Assembly: GCA_019187105.1 (NCBI GenBank)
Contig: JABAQM010000001.1
Location: forward strand, 1,798,001 to 1,862,000
DNA length: 64,000 nucleotides
Reading direction: 5' to 3'
Source: Fimbriimonadaceae bacterium
GTDB taxonomy: Bacteria > Armatimonadota > Fimbriimonadia > Fimbriimonadales > Fimbriimonadaceae
In this document: piece by piece, positions 55,991 to 64,000 of the stretch
How the letters are laid out: the number at the start of each line of letters is the position of its first letter
How positions within the stretch are numbered: the first letter of the stretch is position 1
Notes under the pieces: generated by a model
Databases searched by the model: none
What the model was told of the DNA's origin: nothing
The model's input: the letters and a program-made list of their open reading frames with translations, nothing else
Position numbers and translations under genes: made by a program

Positions 55991-56707
55991 CTAACCGTTA
56001 ACCGCGTGAAACTCGGCCACGCCGTGGTGCATGGACAACTGCGCCTTCAGCATTTCGGCCTTCTTGCGGGGAATGCCGGTGAGCAAGGTCGTGGGCAGCT
56101 GGGTCAGCATGTCCTTCACCTGATTCCGGTTCAAGGCGAGCATGTGCTGCAAGCAGTTGATCAGGTCATCGGTGTGGTGATCGTGCGCGATTAACACGAG
56201 CTCATACAGTTGCGAATCCTCTTGAACCGCGTACGTCGACATAGTCTTGGACGGGGCGCCGGAGGCGGTGGCGATTGGTATCTCGTGGTTGCAGCTTTCG
56301 CAGAGCAGCCCCTCCGATTTTTCGGAATACCAATTCAGCTCGTTACAGAAGCCGCATCGAACCTGAAAGACGCGGAGGATCCGGCCGTCCTGTACGGGGA
56401 CGAGGCGGTGGCATTCCCGGCATGTGAAGTCCCGGTCGGGCTTTGCCGTCAACCGATTGGCTTTGTGGCAATAGGGACAATCCACGGGATAGCTGTCCAC
56501 CTGGCGGGCCTTCGAGACTTCGAACAGTGCATAGACAATGCCGGCAACTCCGGCAACGGCGAGGACAACGCCAAGTCCGATACCCATTCCACCGTAGTAC
56601 AGGAGCACAGCACCCACACCGACCGCGACGACACCCCCGATCCCCGCGAGAATCGCGCGTTCCGAGAACGCTTCGACGACATCCGAACTACGCTGCACGT
56701 CGGCCAT
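55991..56707 (-). CDS. Membrane protein with zinc ribbons and an L7/L12-like C-terminal domain
   Basis: This 238-residue protein has two N-terminal helices (about 18-65). Cys pairs follow (CPYCHK, CRECHR, CGFCNE, CESCNH), giving two treble-clef or zinc-ribbon units at about 75-145. The C-terminal 65 residues have the spacing of a ribosomal protein L7/L12 C-domain: a long helix with INCLQHMLALNRNQVKDMLTQLP, then KAEMLKAQL, then GVAEFH. That resemblance is by eye. A good promoter (TTGGCA-17-TATACT) and an AAGGAAGGAG ribosome site lie upstream. Confidence 0.7.
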   Translation of the reverse strand: MADVQRSSDVVEAFSERAILAGIGGVVAVGVGAVLLYYGGMGIGLGVVLAVAGVAGIVYALFEVSKARQVDSYPVDCPYCHKANRLTAKPDRDFTCRECHRLVPVQDGRILRVFQVRCGFCNELNWYSEKSEGLLCESCNHEIPIATASGAPSKTMSTYAVQEDSQLYELVLIAHDHHTDDLINCLQHMLALNRNQVKDMLTQLPTTLLTGIPRKKAEMLKAQLSMHHGVAEFHAVNG

Positions 56708-56754
56708 CTTATCTTGCTCCTTCCTTTTTGGATTCTTGGTCTTCGGTACGAATC

Positions 56755-56783
56755 AGTATAGTGAATCGCCGCAAAAATGCCAA
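56755..56783 (-). promoter_or_regulatory. Sigma-70-type promoter of the zinc-ribbon protein gene
   Basis: On the minus strand TTGGCA (56783-56778) and TATACT (56760-56755) are separated by exactly 17 bases. The start codon lies 47 bases further on, after an AAGGAAGGAG ribosome site. This is the best promoter match in the window. Confidence 0.75.
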
Positions 56784-56802
56784 GACCCTTGGAGCCCTCA
56801 GA

Positions 56803-57150
56803 CTATCGGCGCTTTTTGCGTTTGGCCTGAGCGGCTACCTCAACCGCCTTGTCGACCCAGACCTTGAGCTCCTCAGGCTGGTCGATGACACCGGGAGGGA
56901 GCTCCCAATAATGCATCGGTTTGGGTTCGTCGAAGGGATAGAACGGCTTCATGCCGGCTGATTCGTAATCGCTGCGATTCAGGTCCGATACCTTCAGATA
57001 CAGCTTGTCTTCGGCGATGAGGGCGAAGAAGAGATCGTCGGCGTAAATCCCGACACCGCCGAACATGGCTTTCGTGCGTATCGGAATGACGGCCGAAAGC
57101 TTGTCCTCGACCTCGGCGCGGTATTCGGGCGAGAAGGCCATGCTTCCCAT
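56803..57150 (-). CDS. TfoX N-terminal domain protein
   Basis: From the ATG at 57150 the product has 115 residues; an ATG at 57141 is also possible. It matches the TfoX N-terminal domain: RTKAMFGGVGIYADDLFFALI, then D-x-L-Y-L-K-V, then YWELPPGV. The C-terminus is a basic KRKKRR tail. Stand-alone TfoX-N proteins are common and of unclear function; the full-length protein is a competence regulator. It is divergent from the M28 peptidase gene. Confidence 0.88.
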   Translation of the reverse strand: MGSMAFSPEYRAEVEDKLSAVIPIRTKAMFGGVGIYADDLFFALIAEDKLYLKVSDLNRSDYESAGMKPFYPFDEPKPMHYWELPPGVIDQPEELKVWVDKAVEVAAQAKRKKRR

Positions 57151-57221
57151 TTTGGGCCGACGTGTAAACTCGCGGGCAAAGGCGGCGGTTGGTATGGTCC
57201 ACCGTCGATCGAGGCACCGAT

Positions 57222-58370
57222 ATGTTGGCTTGCGCATTGGCAGCGGCGATGATGACTACCGAAGACGTTTCAATCAAAGTCGATAAGGATCGACTGAAGG
57301 CGATCGTGACCCGGCTGGCCGAATGGCCCAACCGCAACACCAACAATCCAACGCTCACGGAGTCTGCCGAATGGGTTGCGGCGGAATTCAGGAAAATTCC
57401 CGGCGTCGAGGTCGAGATGATGGCCTACACCCTTCCCAAGAGCGGTCGCGTTCCCGAGGAAAAGCAGGTCGTCCAGGTGGTGGCAACTGTCAAAGGCACG
57501 TCGGGGCGGATGCTCATCATGGGCGGTCACCTCGATACGATCAACATGGTGGAGGGAGGCCTGGACTCGATTGCGCCCGGTGCCAATGACGACGCTTCCG
57601 GTGTCGCCGCCACGATGGAATGCGCCAGGATTTTGGCTGGCAGCAAGCCCAAGCACTCCCTGGTCTTTGTCGCTTTTTCGGGTGAGGAGCAAGGGCTCTA
57701 CGGTTCCAAAGCGCTCGCCGCGAGAGCCGTCAAGGATGGCTGGAAGATCGACGCGGTGCTTAGCAACGACACGATTGGCGCCAGCGAGAATCTCATCGGC
57801 CAGAAGGATAAGGCCAGGGTGCGGATCTTCAGCACCGATCCAAGTACGGAGCTTGGTGGCGGCAGCCGCGAACTGGCGCGGTGGATCGAGTACGTCCAGC
57901 GGGGGAAGGTGCCTGGATTCGGCGTAAAACTGGTGCTGCGTAACGACCGCTTTGGCCGGGGCGGTGACCATACTCCCTTCATGCAGGCCGGCTTTGCCGC
58001 CGTGCGATTCATCGAGGTTTTTGAGGAGTACGCGCGCCAGCATACGAAGGAGGATCTCGCAAAGTATGTGGACTTCGACTATGTGGCCAAGGTGACCGAA
58101 GTGAACGCAATCGCCCTCGCCGCCCTGTCGCAGGCCGGAGAACCTCCGACACGCGTTCGGATTGGACGTTCGCAGGGCCATGACACCACGATTTCCTGGG
58201 AAGGTAGCCCGGACGCCGAGTACGAGGTCTTTTGGCGAGACTCGGCGAGTGCGACGTGGCAGGGCTCGTTGAGAACAAAGGGCAATCGGGCAACGGTCAA
58301 GGGGATCAACAAAGACGATCACGAGTTTGCGGTGGGGGCGTTCGGCGGCGTTCCCGTGCCGGCGAGATGA
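57222..58370 (+). CDS. M28-family zinc aminopeptidase with C-terminal fibronectin-like domain
   Basis: From the ATG at 57222, after GAGG, the product has 382 residues. M28 zinc ligands are visible: GGHLDT near 103, NDDASG near 124, GEEQGLYGS near 158, the Asp in SNDTIG near 185 and the His in GGDHTPFM near 248. The C-terminal 80 residues have the strand pattern of an FN3 domain. The N-terminus may be a short signal peptide. It overlaps the RraB-like gene by ATGA. Confidence 0.92.
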   Translation: MLACALAAAMMTTEDVSIKVDKDRLKAIVTRLAEWPNRNTNNPTLTESAEWVAAEFRKIPGVEVEMMAYTLPKSGRVPEEKQVVQVVATVKGTSGRMLIMGGHLDTINMVEGGLDSIAPGANDDASGVAATMECARILAGSKPKHSLVFVAFSGEEQGLYGSKALAARAVKDGWKIDAVLSNDTIGASENLIGQKDKARVRIFSTDPSTELGGGSRELARWIEYVQRGKVPGFGVKLVLRNDRFGRGGDHTPFMQAGFAAVRFIEVFEEYARQHTKEDLAKYVDFDYVAKVTEVNAIALAALSQAGEPPTRVRIGRSQGHDTTISWEGSPDAEYEVFWRDSASATWQGSLRTKGNRATVKGINKDDHEFAVGAFGGVPVPAR

Positions 58371-58867
58371 TCGCCACGGCAATCAGCCCGGAGGGTCGCC
58401 TACTCCTCTTTTCAGCGGGCCTCGTGGCTTTGGTGTCGCTCCTTCTGTTGATGTCGAAGTGGGGCCGGTCGTCGCCCCTCCATGAATGGACACGGCTTCG
58501 TCCCATCGATGACGAACCCGAACAGAATGACGAGCGCGACTTCCTCACCATCGAGCGGATCCGCGAGGCAGGCGCCGACCTCTCGGCACTCCATCGCGTC
58601 GACTTCTTCTTGATCTTCAAGGACCGGGAGGCGGCCGAACGGGCGCAAGCCGACCTTGGTGTTGAGTACGAGGTTTCCATCAGCCAGGCCGTGAGCCGGG
58701 AGATTTGGTGCACCGCTACCGTGGAGATGCTGATCTATCACAGCCTTATCCGCGAGCATGGCGAACGGATGAAGGCGCTGGCGGCCAAGTACGGCGGAAA
58801 GTACGATGGCTGGGGGACAAGCTTGGAGCGGGGCGATCCGCAACCACAGGCCGCAGATGAAGAGTAA
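58367..58867 (+). CDS. RraB-like (ribonuclease E inhibitor B family) membrane-anchored protein
   Basis: The start is the ATG overlapping the M28 stop as ATGA. The 166-residue product has one N-terminal helix (about 12-30). An RraB-type domain follows, with the pattern VDFFLIFKDREAAERAQADL, then YEVSIS, then KYDGWGTSLER. RraB binds and restrains RNase E in Proteobacteria. The membrane anchor is unusual, and no RNase E is in the window, so the function here is uncertain. Confidence 0.8.
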   Translation: MIATAISPEGRLLLFSAGLVALVSLLLLMSKWGRSSPLHEWTRLRPIDDEPEQNDERDFLTIERIREAGADLSALHRVDFFLIFKDREAAERAQADLGVEYEVSISQAVSREIWCTATVEMLIYHSLIREHGERMKALAAKYGGKYDGWGTSLERGDPQPQAADEE

Positions 58868-58879
58868 TAAGGCGGGCGG

Positions 58880-59479
58880 ATGACCAACGAGCAATTTCGG
58901 GACGTGTTGGCGCGTGCGGAAGAAATCGACATGCAGCGGGCTCTTCGGCTCGAAGAGACCAACGAGACCAACCAGCTCATCCAAGCGGCAGAAGAGGCGG
59001 GCCTCTCGCGGGAGGCGGTGTTGACGGCGCTGCGAGAGCGCATCAGCCTAACCGAGCACCCGCTATCCGAAGGCGATCTCGTCTTTGCTCAATCAGCCGA
59101 CGATCGTCACTATGTGGCCAAAGTTCTCAGCGTTGAGGGCGGGATTCTGCACGTTCAGTTCTTGAACGGCGCGGATTCCGCCGTGGATCGAGCCAAGTGC
59201 AGGCCGTTTCAAGCCGTGCCAGGGTCGAGAATGCAGGCGCAGTGGCCAGGATGGGGGTGGTGGACTTGCAACGTCATCGCCTACGACAGTCGAAACCAGA
59301 AGGTCCAGCTTAGCGATGGTTGGAGCGAACAGCGGTGGTTCCATGTCTCCGACGTCCGGCTCGACCTTCGTAAAGAGGGCCGTGGGGCGCCGAGAGGGAT
59401 GCAGGCCCTGATTTACGCGGCTCTGATGGTGGGTGGCGGCGTTATCGGCAGCTTGCTCACGTGGCTACTGACTCGGTGA
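58880..59479 (+). CDS. Tail-anchored protein with Tudor-like SH3 domains
   Basis: This 199-residue protein has a short N-terminal helical domain (NEQFRDVLARAEEID, then LSREAVLTALRER). Two SH3/Tudor-like modules follow, each with a Y/W-rich strand pattern (LSEGDLVFAQ...YVAKVLSVEGG; MQAQWPGWGWWTCNVIAYD). A C-terminal helix (about 180-197) should anchor it in the membrane. A GGCGGGCGG ribosome site precedes the ATG. It follows the RraB-like gene by 12 bases; function unknown. Confidence 0.7.
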   Translation: MTNEQFRDVLARAEEIDMQRALRLEETNETNQLIQAAEEAGLSREAVLTALRERISLTEHPLSEGDLVFAQSADDRHYVAKVLSVEGGILHVQFLNGADSAVDRAKCRPFQAVPGSRMQAQWPGWGWWTCNVIAYDSRNQKVQLSDGWSEQRWFHVSDVRLDLRKEGRGAPRGMQALIYAALMVGGGVIGSLLTWLLTR

Positions 59480-59501
59480 TCGCGTCTGGTTAACTGGAGC
59501 C

Positions 59502-60308
59502 GTGATCGAGGAACGGGTTCGAACGGCTTGGCGGAAGCGATATGGCGATGTCGAGCCACCGGAGTTCCCCTCGTCCTTGGCGCCGTTTCTTGAGCACCGG
59601 AGCGTCCGCCGGTTTTCGGACCGTCCGGTTGATGAATCCCTGATTACCGGTTTGGTGGCAGCCGCGCAGAGTGCCGCCACGAGCAGCAATCTCCAGCTAT
59701 GGTCGGTGATCTCCGTCCAAGATCCCAGCCGACGGCAGGAACTCTACGAGTCGTGTTCGAGACAGCAGCAGGTTTTGGATGCTCCCTGGTTTTTCGCGTT
59801 TCTTGCCGATCATAACCGGCTCCGGATGGCAGCCAATGCCGTTGGCGAATCTGCGGCCGGGCTCGACTTCACCGAATTTTTCGTTATGGCCTTGATCGAC
59901 GTTGCTTTGGCGGCCGAACGCATGGTCTGCGCGGCTGAGGCGCTCGGGTTGGGCATCTGCTACATCGGCGCTCTGCGCAACGATGCCGAGGCGGTGCGGT
60001 CGATCCTAAACTTGCCGCCAGGAACCTTCGGCGTTTTCGGGCTCTGCCTTGGCTACCCGGCGGAGGGCTTGAAAGCAGACATGAAGCCTCGCCTCGACAT
60101 CGATTCGGTCTGGTTTCGGGAAACCTACCCCTCGCAGATCTCGGTGTCGGCTTACGATGAGCGGATGCGAGAGTTTTACGGCGAGCAGCAGATGAAGGGT
60201 GAGGTGACCTGGTCGATGCGAAGCGGTCGCAGAGTGGACGAGCACCATCTTACGGGTCGAGAGAAGCTCCGAGCGTGGCTCGAGGAGCAGGGATTCCTGC
60301 GGCGCTAG
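59502..60308 (+). CDS. FMN-dependent nitroreductase/NADPH oxidoreductase (NfsA-like)
   Basis: This 268-residue protein has the nitroreductase pattern: HRSVRRFSDRPVDE near 31-44, AAAQSAATSSNLQLW near 53, an aromatic dimer-interface region near 120, and LGICYIGALRND near 149. The G-L-C-L-G-Y-P motif near 185 is typical of the NfsA/FRP group. It reduces quinones, nitro or other electrophiles with NADPH. The start is GTG. The 3' end shares CTAG with dapB. Confidence 0.92.
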   Translation: MIEERVRTAWRKRYGDVEPPEFPSSLAPFLEHRSVRRFSDRPVDESLITGLVAAAQSAATSSNLQLWSVISVQDPSRRQELYESCSRQQQVLDAPWFFAFLADHNRLRMAANAVGESAAGLDFTEFFVMALIDVALAAERMVCAAEALGLGICYIGALRNDAEAVRSILNLPPGTFGVFGLCLGYPAEGLKADMKPRLDIDSVWFRETYPSQISVSAYDERMREFYGEQQMKGEVTWSMRSGRRVDEHHLTGREKLRAWLEEQGFLRR

Positions 60309-61075
60309 TTGTTCAGCAGGTGCTCCATCCCGACCAAGAATCCATCCAGCGATCGAACTTTGTCGAGACAAAGCTTGATGCCTTCCATGAAGCTGGCCCG
60401 GCTGGTCGAGTCGTGGCGGATGGTCAGGGCCTCGCCGGCCCCACCAAACAGCACGGCTTGATGGGCGAGGTACCCGGGCAATCTGACGGAATGCACGCGT
60501 ACGTCGTCGACCTGGGCGCCCCTGGCCCCTTCTGCCTTGATATCCCTCGTGGGATCGTCGGGGACATGGGATCGAGCCGCGGCAATCATTTGGGCGGTAC
60601 GCAGGGCGGTGCCCGAGGGGGCATCCTGCTTTTGGTCGTGATGCAGCTCAAGGATTTCGACCGCAGGAAACCACTTGGCCGCTTGCTCGGCAAACTGCAT
60701 CATGAGGACCGCTCCGATCGAGAAATTCGGAACCCAAATGCCAGGGGTGTGGCTGGAACGGCTAACGTCGGATAAGCGGGCAATGTCGGCGGGGAGAAGT
60801 CCGCTTGCACCAATGACGCAAGCAATCCCGTTGGTGAGTGAGGCTTCAGCGTGTCGAATCGCACTCTCCGCATGGGTGAGCTCAAGCATCGTGTCGACGG
60901 TTGTGGCGCCCACGATCGCTTGAAGCGATTGGGCCTTGGCGGGGAGGGCGGAAAGGTCATCCGTCAATTGCTGGTCGACAAGCGCGGCGACCTCGAATCG
61001 AGGGTCGGCTTCCAGCGTTCGCGTCGCCTCGGTGCCCATCCGCCCCGAGGCTCCTACAACAACGACACGGTTCAT
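60305..61075 (-). CDS. dapB: 4-hydroxy-tetrahydrodipicolinate reductase
   Basis: This 256-residue enzyme has the NAD(P)H site VGASGRMG near 7-14. The family signature E-L-H-H-D-Q-K-x-D-A-P-S-G-T-A lies near 145-160, and the C-terminal strand pattern G-A-x-G-A-Q is present. It acts in lysine/diaminopimelate synthesis. It overlaps the preceding gene by ATGA. LysA is at 50791. It is convergent with the nitroreductase gene, sharing CTAG. Confidence 0.95.
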   Translation of the reverse strand: MNRVVVVGASGRMGTEATRTLEADPRFEVAALVDQQLTDDLSALPAKAQSLQAIVGATTVDTMLELTHAESAIRHAEASLTNGIACVIGASGLLPADIARLSDVSRSSHTPGIWVPNFSIGAVLMMQFAEQAAKWFPAVEILELHHDQKQDAPSGTALRTAQMIAAARSHVPDDPTRDIKAEGARGAQVDDVRVHSVRLPGYLAHQAVLFGGAGEALTIRHDSTSRASFMEGIKLCLDKVRSLDGFLVGMEHLLNN

Positions 61076-61698
61076 CTGGAGAGCCTCTGGAAGATGACTC
61101 CCTTGGATTCCAAACGAATTGGCATTCCGTATTGATCCAGCAGTACGGAATCTTCATCGAGTTGAAGATCGTATGCCCTTATCGTTTGGTTTCCGATCCG
61201 AACGGTTTTGGTTCCGACGTAAATTGCGGATCGCTGGACCCAACCCGGCGGCGAGAGTTCGAACGACATAAAGGTTGACTTGGTGCCGGGCTTTGGCAAC
61301 TGGGTCAGAAACCAGGCCATCGTTGGATCCTTGCGCGGCCACTTTTCTTCAAGGTCGTATCGCTTGACGTCGCGCTTTGCGCCAATCTCCGTGACCAACT
61401 GAGCACCGGCAGGTCCGAAGTCGGCCACGAGGTAGCCGATCCGTTTGCCTTTGGCATCCAGGGTTTCCATCGTCTTTCGGACAGGTTCGAACTTGGCGTT
61501 GGTGATCGATTCCGCTCGTACCTTGATCTTCTTGCTTCCCGACTCCAATTCGATCGCCATCATCGTTACCCATCCCCCTTCCGGCCCGGGCTTGCGGGTG
61601 GTGCGGGCGACGCCGGTCTTGCCGTCGGGATAGGTCACGCGAAGCTCGACCTGATGGGATTGATTGCCCGCTGCGATGAGGAGAAGGAGCGGGTTCAC
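61072..61698 (-). CDS. Putative secreted protein of unknown function
   Basis: The GTG at 61698 overlaps the upstream stop as GTGA and follows GGGAGG. The 208-residue product has a short hydrophobic N-terminus (about 3-11), probably a signal peptide. It is otherwise strand-rich with no recognised domain. It overlaps dapB by ATGA. It is likely coupled to the FAD gene and dapB, but its role is unknown. Confidence 0.65.
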   Translation of the reverse strand: MNPLLLLIAAGNQSHQVELRVTYPDGKTGVARTTRKPGPEGGWVTMMAIELESGSKKIKVRAESITNAKFEPVRKTMETLDAKGKRIGYLVADFGPAGAQLVTEIGAKRDVKRYDLEEKWPRKDPTMAWFLTQLPKPGTKSTFMSFELSPPGWVQRSAIYVGTKTVRIGNQTIRAYDLQLDEDSVLLDQYGMPIRLESKGVIFQRLSR

Positions 61699-62690
61699 GC
61701 TGCCTCCCGCTGCTGCTCAATCATCAGCGCGGCCTTGACGCCGGCTTCGAACGCGTACTCCACTCGCCCGGCCATGACTCCATCGCTTGCCACGATCACC
61801 CGGTCGCCGGAGCGGTTTACGGAATCGAACTGGGCGGTTGTTTCCGGCTGGCTGAAGAGCCACCTCGTGACATCCGAGACGACCGCACTCGAGAAGGAGG
61901 ATCCGAAAAGCCTTTGGACGTAGTCCAAGGTTTCGTCGATGATCCGCTCGTCCGACGACTCGAACCGTTGCCGACTGAAGGCCGGGCTCATCTGGGCGAC
62001 CATGGCGGTGTGACCCTCTGGCGCGCGGTCTGGGGACTTCACGTTCTCGATGCTGACCCATGTTAGCGGGTGGCGTTGATCGGGATCCACGAAGGCATGG
62101 TACGGGAGCGGCTCGACCGGCTTGTCAAAGCCAAGCGAGACGCTCAGGCAAGGGCGGTACACGCAGTTGGCAAGGCCCCGGCCTTCTCCGAGCGCTCTCA
62201 GCATCTCAATGGCCTTGGTCACAGGAGGGGTTACCACCACGTGGCTGAAGTGATCTCCGGCGATCTCAAAATCCCGTTTGACGAGGATGTCATTTGTGTC
62301 GATTGGAGAGTTCAGGCGGATTTGCAGCCCTTGTGCGAGCAGTTTTGGAAATGTACCGTTGCCGGATCGATAAATATAGCGATCGATGGCGCCGCGCGTC
62401 GCATCCCCGGGCATGATCCGGCCGAACTGGTGGACGTAAATCGGCTTTTCGACTTTGACCAGGTCGCTTGGGTCCAATTCCCTGAGCATTGCGTGGGCCG
62501 CTCGCATGTTTCGCGGGGCGATACTGGTCGCCCCGGTATCGAAGACATAGGGCCCGATTTGGCGAGTGATACAACGGCCGCCGACCTCATCGGCAGCTTC
62601 AAAGACCACCGACTCGATTCCGAGCTGAGCAAGGGTGCGGCCGCAGGCCAGCCCAGCGACACCGGCGCCAATGATGCCGACCTTTACCAG
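61695..62690 (-). CDS. FAD-dependent amine-oxidase-like oxidoreductase, apparent CTG start
   Basis: The frame is open from 62768, and the flavin-binding motif (GAGVAG) lies near residues 7-12 if translation begins at CTG 62690. A GGAGGAG ribosome site lies 8 bases before that CTG. No ATG, GTG or TTG occurs in frame between the upstream stop and it. The first standard start, GTG 62609, would delete the dinucleotide-binding motif. The 331-residue product has the second amine-oxidase segment, FEAADEVGGRC near 32-42, and a C-terminal FAD loop (VIVASDGVMAGRVEYAFEAGVKAA). It resembles renalase-like NAD(P)/FAD oxidoreductases. Confidence 0.82.
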   Translation of the reverse strand: MVKVGIIGAGVAGLACGRTLAQLGIESVVFEAADEVGGRCITRQIGPYVFDTGATSIAPRNMRAAHAMLRELDPSDLVKVEKPIYVHQFGRIMPGDATRGAIDRYIYRSGNGTFPKLLAQGLQIRLNSPIDTNDILVKRDFEIAGDHFSHVVVTPPVTKAIEMLRALGEGRGLANCVYRPCLSVSLGFDKPVEPLPYHAFVDPDQRHPLTWVSIENVKSPDRAPEGHTAMVAQMSPAFSRQRFESSDERIIDETLDYVQRLFGSSFSSAVVSDVTRWLFSQPETTAQFDSVNRSGDRVIVASDGVMAGRVEYAFEAGVKAALMIEQQREAA

Positions 62691-62768
62691 ATGCGGTTCT
62701 CCTCCGGGGTGGGGATCCCTGCGTTGATCGCCATTGGGAAGGCAGTTTATCCCTACCTGACCCGCCGA

Positions 62769-63050
62769 TTACTGCCCGTTCATGCCCAGGACCGCGGAAT
62801 CGACGACGCCGACGATCCAGTCCCCCAGATCAGACTCCGGCCGTTCGTGCCAGTCATAGAGGTAGCCCTCCACGAGTGGCACCGAACAAAGCGATGACAC
62901 CAAGTTGTGTCTCGGCACCATCATCTGCGCGAGAATTGGATAGCACGATGAAGGTAATGGAGTTTCGAGAAAGCGATAATCGTCGGTCACATCCACGACC
63001 ACGAGTTTCGCCAGGTTGTATTCCCAGAGATTTCCTGTAATTTCAGCCAC
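62769..63050 (-). CDS. Small protein of unknown function
   Basis: The start is a GTG at 63050, with GAGG about 11 bases before. The 93-residue product has a strand-like KLVVVDVTDDYRFL segment and a mixed, slightly acidic remainder with several Cys. No domain is recognised. It ends 78 bases before the FAD gene, with which it shares strand and frame. It is divergent from the truncated gene to the right. Coding is likely but not certain. Confidence 0.5.
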   Translation of the reverse strand: MAEITGNLWEYNLAKLVVVDVTDDYRFLETPLPSSCYPILAQMMVPRHNLVSSLCSVPLVEGYLYDWHERPESDLGDWIVGVVDSAVLGMNGQ

Positions 63051-63119
63051 GTCCGTGTCGCCTCAATGGGAGGACGATTGAAGCTAAGTTGAAGTCGCTC
63101 GTTGTGTCAAACTCAGCGA

Positions 63120-64000
63120 GTGGCGTTGCCGGCGTTTGAGCTTCCGCGACCAGACAAACGGATGCCGTCGGCCTGGTTCCTCCTATTTGGTCTGCTTGGA
63201 CTTTTGACCCTGGGGTCGGTGCTCGTGAGCTTCCAGCCGGCTTCAAATGCGACCCCTTCAGTTACCTTGGAAAGGGCGCGAATCAAAGAATCGATTCTTC
63301 AGTCCAGCCTTGATCCGACCGCCCGCGTCAAGCTGGACCGGTCGGACTTCGCCGAGATTGCATCCGAATTGGCCGACGAGTCCTTGCAAGGTGACCGCGC
63401 CTCTCTCTACTTGGCCTGCAAGTGGCTCGCCGGCAAGGAGATTACCGACGAAGACATCGACTTGATGACGTCCGACGCACCTGCAGACCAGGCACTCTAT
63501 GACATCGTGTTAGACGAGGCTGGCGACCGTGGCCAGCTGCTCGCGTTGAGGCCCGTACTCGAGCAAGGATCCATCGAGCACCAAGTCGTTGGCGCCCAAG
63601 CGTTGGCCGATTTGGGTGACACGTCCTGGTTGCGGCAACTGGTTCCAACCGGTGAGGTCGTTGGCTACTGGGTACTGGGTGGCCTCTTCATCGTCGCGCT
63701 TGTGCTGTCTCCCGGCTTGTGGCTCTTTTACAGCCTCCAGCGGGTATCGGGAAAGCTCAAGCCTCATGGCGGGACGATGCCGTTCGTTTCCAAGGCGCAG
63801 GCCGACGGTCTCGCCCTCAGGGCCTTTCTTGGTCTGATCGCGATGTTCCTCTTCGTTGAGCTCGTCTCGCCGTTCGGTGGCGTGGTGCCTCGAGAGATCT
63901 TGCTGGCCATTGGGATGCTGGTTGGCTTTGTGGCGATTTCGCTGCTGATTAGGGTTCCCGTTCGCGGTCATCGGATCGATGTGCTCACTGTCATCGGGAA
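63120..64000 (+). CDS. Membrane protein of unknown function (3' end outside window)
   Basis: The plus frame is open from GTG 63120, or ATG 63162 as an alternative, to the window edge, at least 279-293 residues. A first helix begins at about the ATG. A soluble domain of about 150 residues follows, rich in Leu, Asp and Ala. Helices lie near 63660-63730, 63810-63870 and 63890-63960. This layout resembles CPBP-type intramembrane proteases before their active-site helices, but no motif is visible, so it stays unassigned. No clear ribosome site is seen. Confidence 0.6.
   Translation, partial: MALPAFELPRPDKRMPSAWFLLFGLLGLLTLGSVLVSFQPASNATPSVTLERARIKESILQSSLDPTARVKLDRSDFAEIASELADESLQGDRASLYLACKWLAGKEITDEDIDLMTSDAPADQALYDIVLDEAGDRGQLLALRPVLEQGSIEHQVVGAQALADLGDTSWLRQLVPTGEVVGYWVLGGLFIVALVLSPGLWLFYSLQRVSGKLKPHGGTMPFVSKAQADGLALRAFLGLIAMFLFVELVSPFGGVVPREILLAIGMLVGFVAISLLIRVPVRGHRIDVLTVIG

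Noticed and set aside
62070-62897. A 275-codon plus-strand frame
   Set aside because: It is antisense to the FAD oxidoreductase and the small gene beside it.

Overview
This window reads as a continuous stretch of chromosome from a GC-rich, diderm, heterotrophic bacterium. The best guess is Armatimonadota, class Fimbriimonadia. That placement is an inference. It rests on a prepilin-type N-methylation protein of the kind abundant in that phylum, an LptD/OstA-like outer-membrane protein, a DUF5107 protein, many short secreted proteins of unknown function, and very tight packing with frequent ATGA/GTGA/TTGA overlaps. No phage, transposase, integrase or CRISPR array was seen.

Layout. 1-6581 (minus) is one operon-like run: an ECF sigma factor, its zinc anti-sigma factor, a membrane protein, GlnD, two TrkA-type potassium regulators and the start of an ABC-2 permease cut by the window edge. 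6666-11863 holds an LptD-like protein, a glycogen debranching enzyme, a secreted protein, a bidirectional terminator and a tiny lipoprotein. 12040-25384 is a nine-gene plus-strand cluster: a secreted/membrane accessory protein, ABC-2 permease, ATPase, second permease, coiled-coil membrane protein, MoxR ATPase, DUF58 protein and two BatA-like vWA membrane proteins. A convergent TPM-like protein with a glycine-rich tail follows. 26882-30594 carries crcB and then the tig-clpP-clpX proteostasis block.

30595-36520, between clpX and pepF, is an accessory hotspot and the most interesting part of the window. It holds secreted proteins of unknown function with lower GC, a frameshifted gene, and two displaced gene-end fragments. 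One is a 78-bp diverged copy of the clpX 3' end; the other is a roughly 130-bp decayed copy of the pepF 3' end. Both face inward as they would in an intact clpX-x-pepF locus. The simplest reading is that 32736-35494 is a segment from a related strain that brought its own clpX and pepF tails.

36521-63050 is mostly housekeeping: pepF, tRNA-Arg(UCU), mnmG, a DUF5107 protein, TatD nuclease, a DUF374 acyltransferase-like protein, rhomboid protease, YebC, a pseudopilin, a WD40 protein, bifunctional nuclease, HAD hydrolase, TrpS, two site-2 proteases, LysA, DXR, a metallophosphoesterase, a zinc-ribbon protein, TfoX-like protein, M28 peptidase, RraB-like protein, nitroreductase, DapB and an FAD oxidoreductase. 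LysA and DapB supply diaminopimelate and lysine. A membrane protein cut by the right edge closes the window.

No gene-free stretch exceeds about 300 bases. The longest gaps are 10152-10367 and 11864-12039, both described below, and the remnant-bearing gaps around 32677-32886 and 35321-35507.
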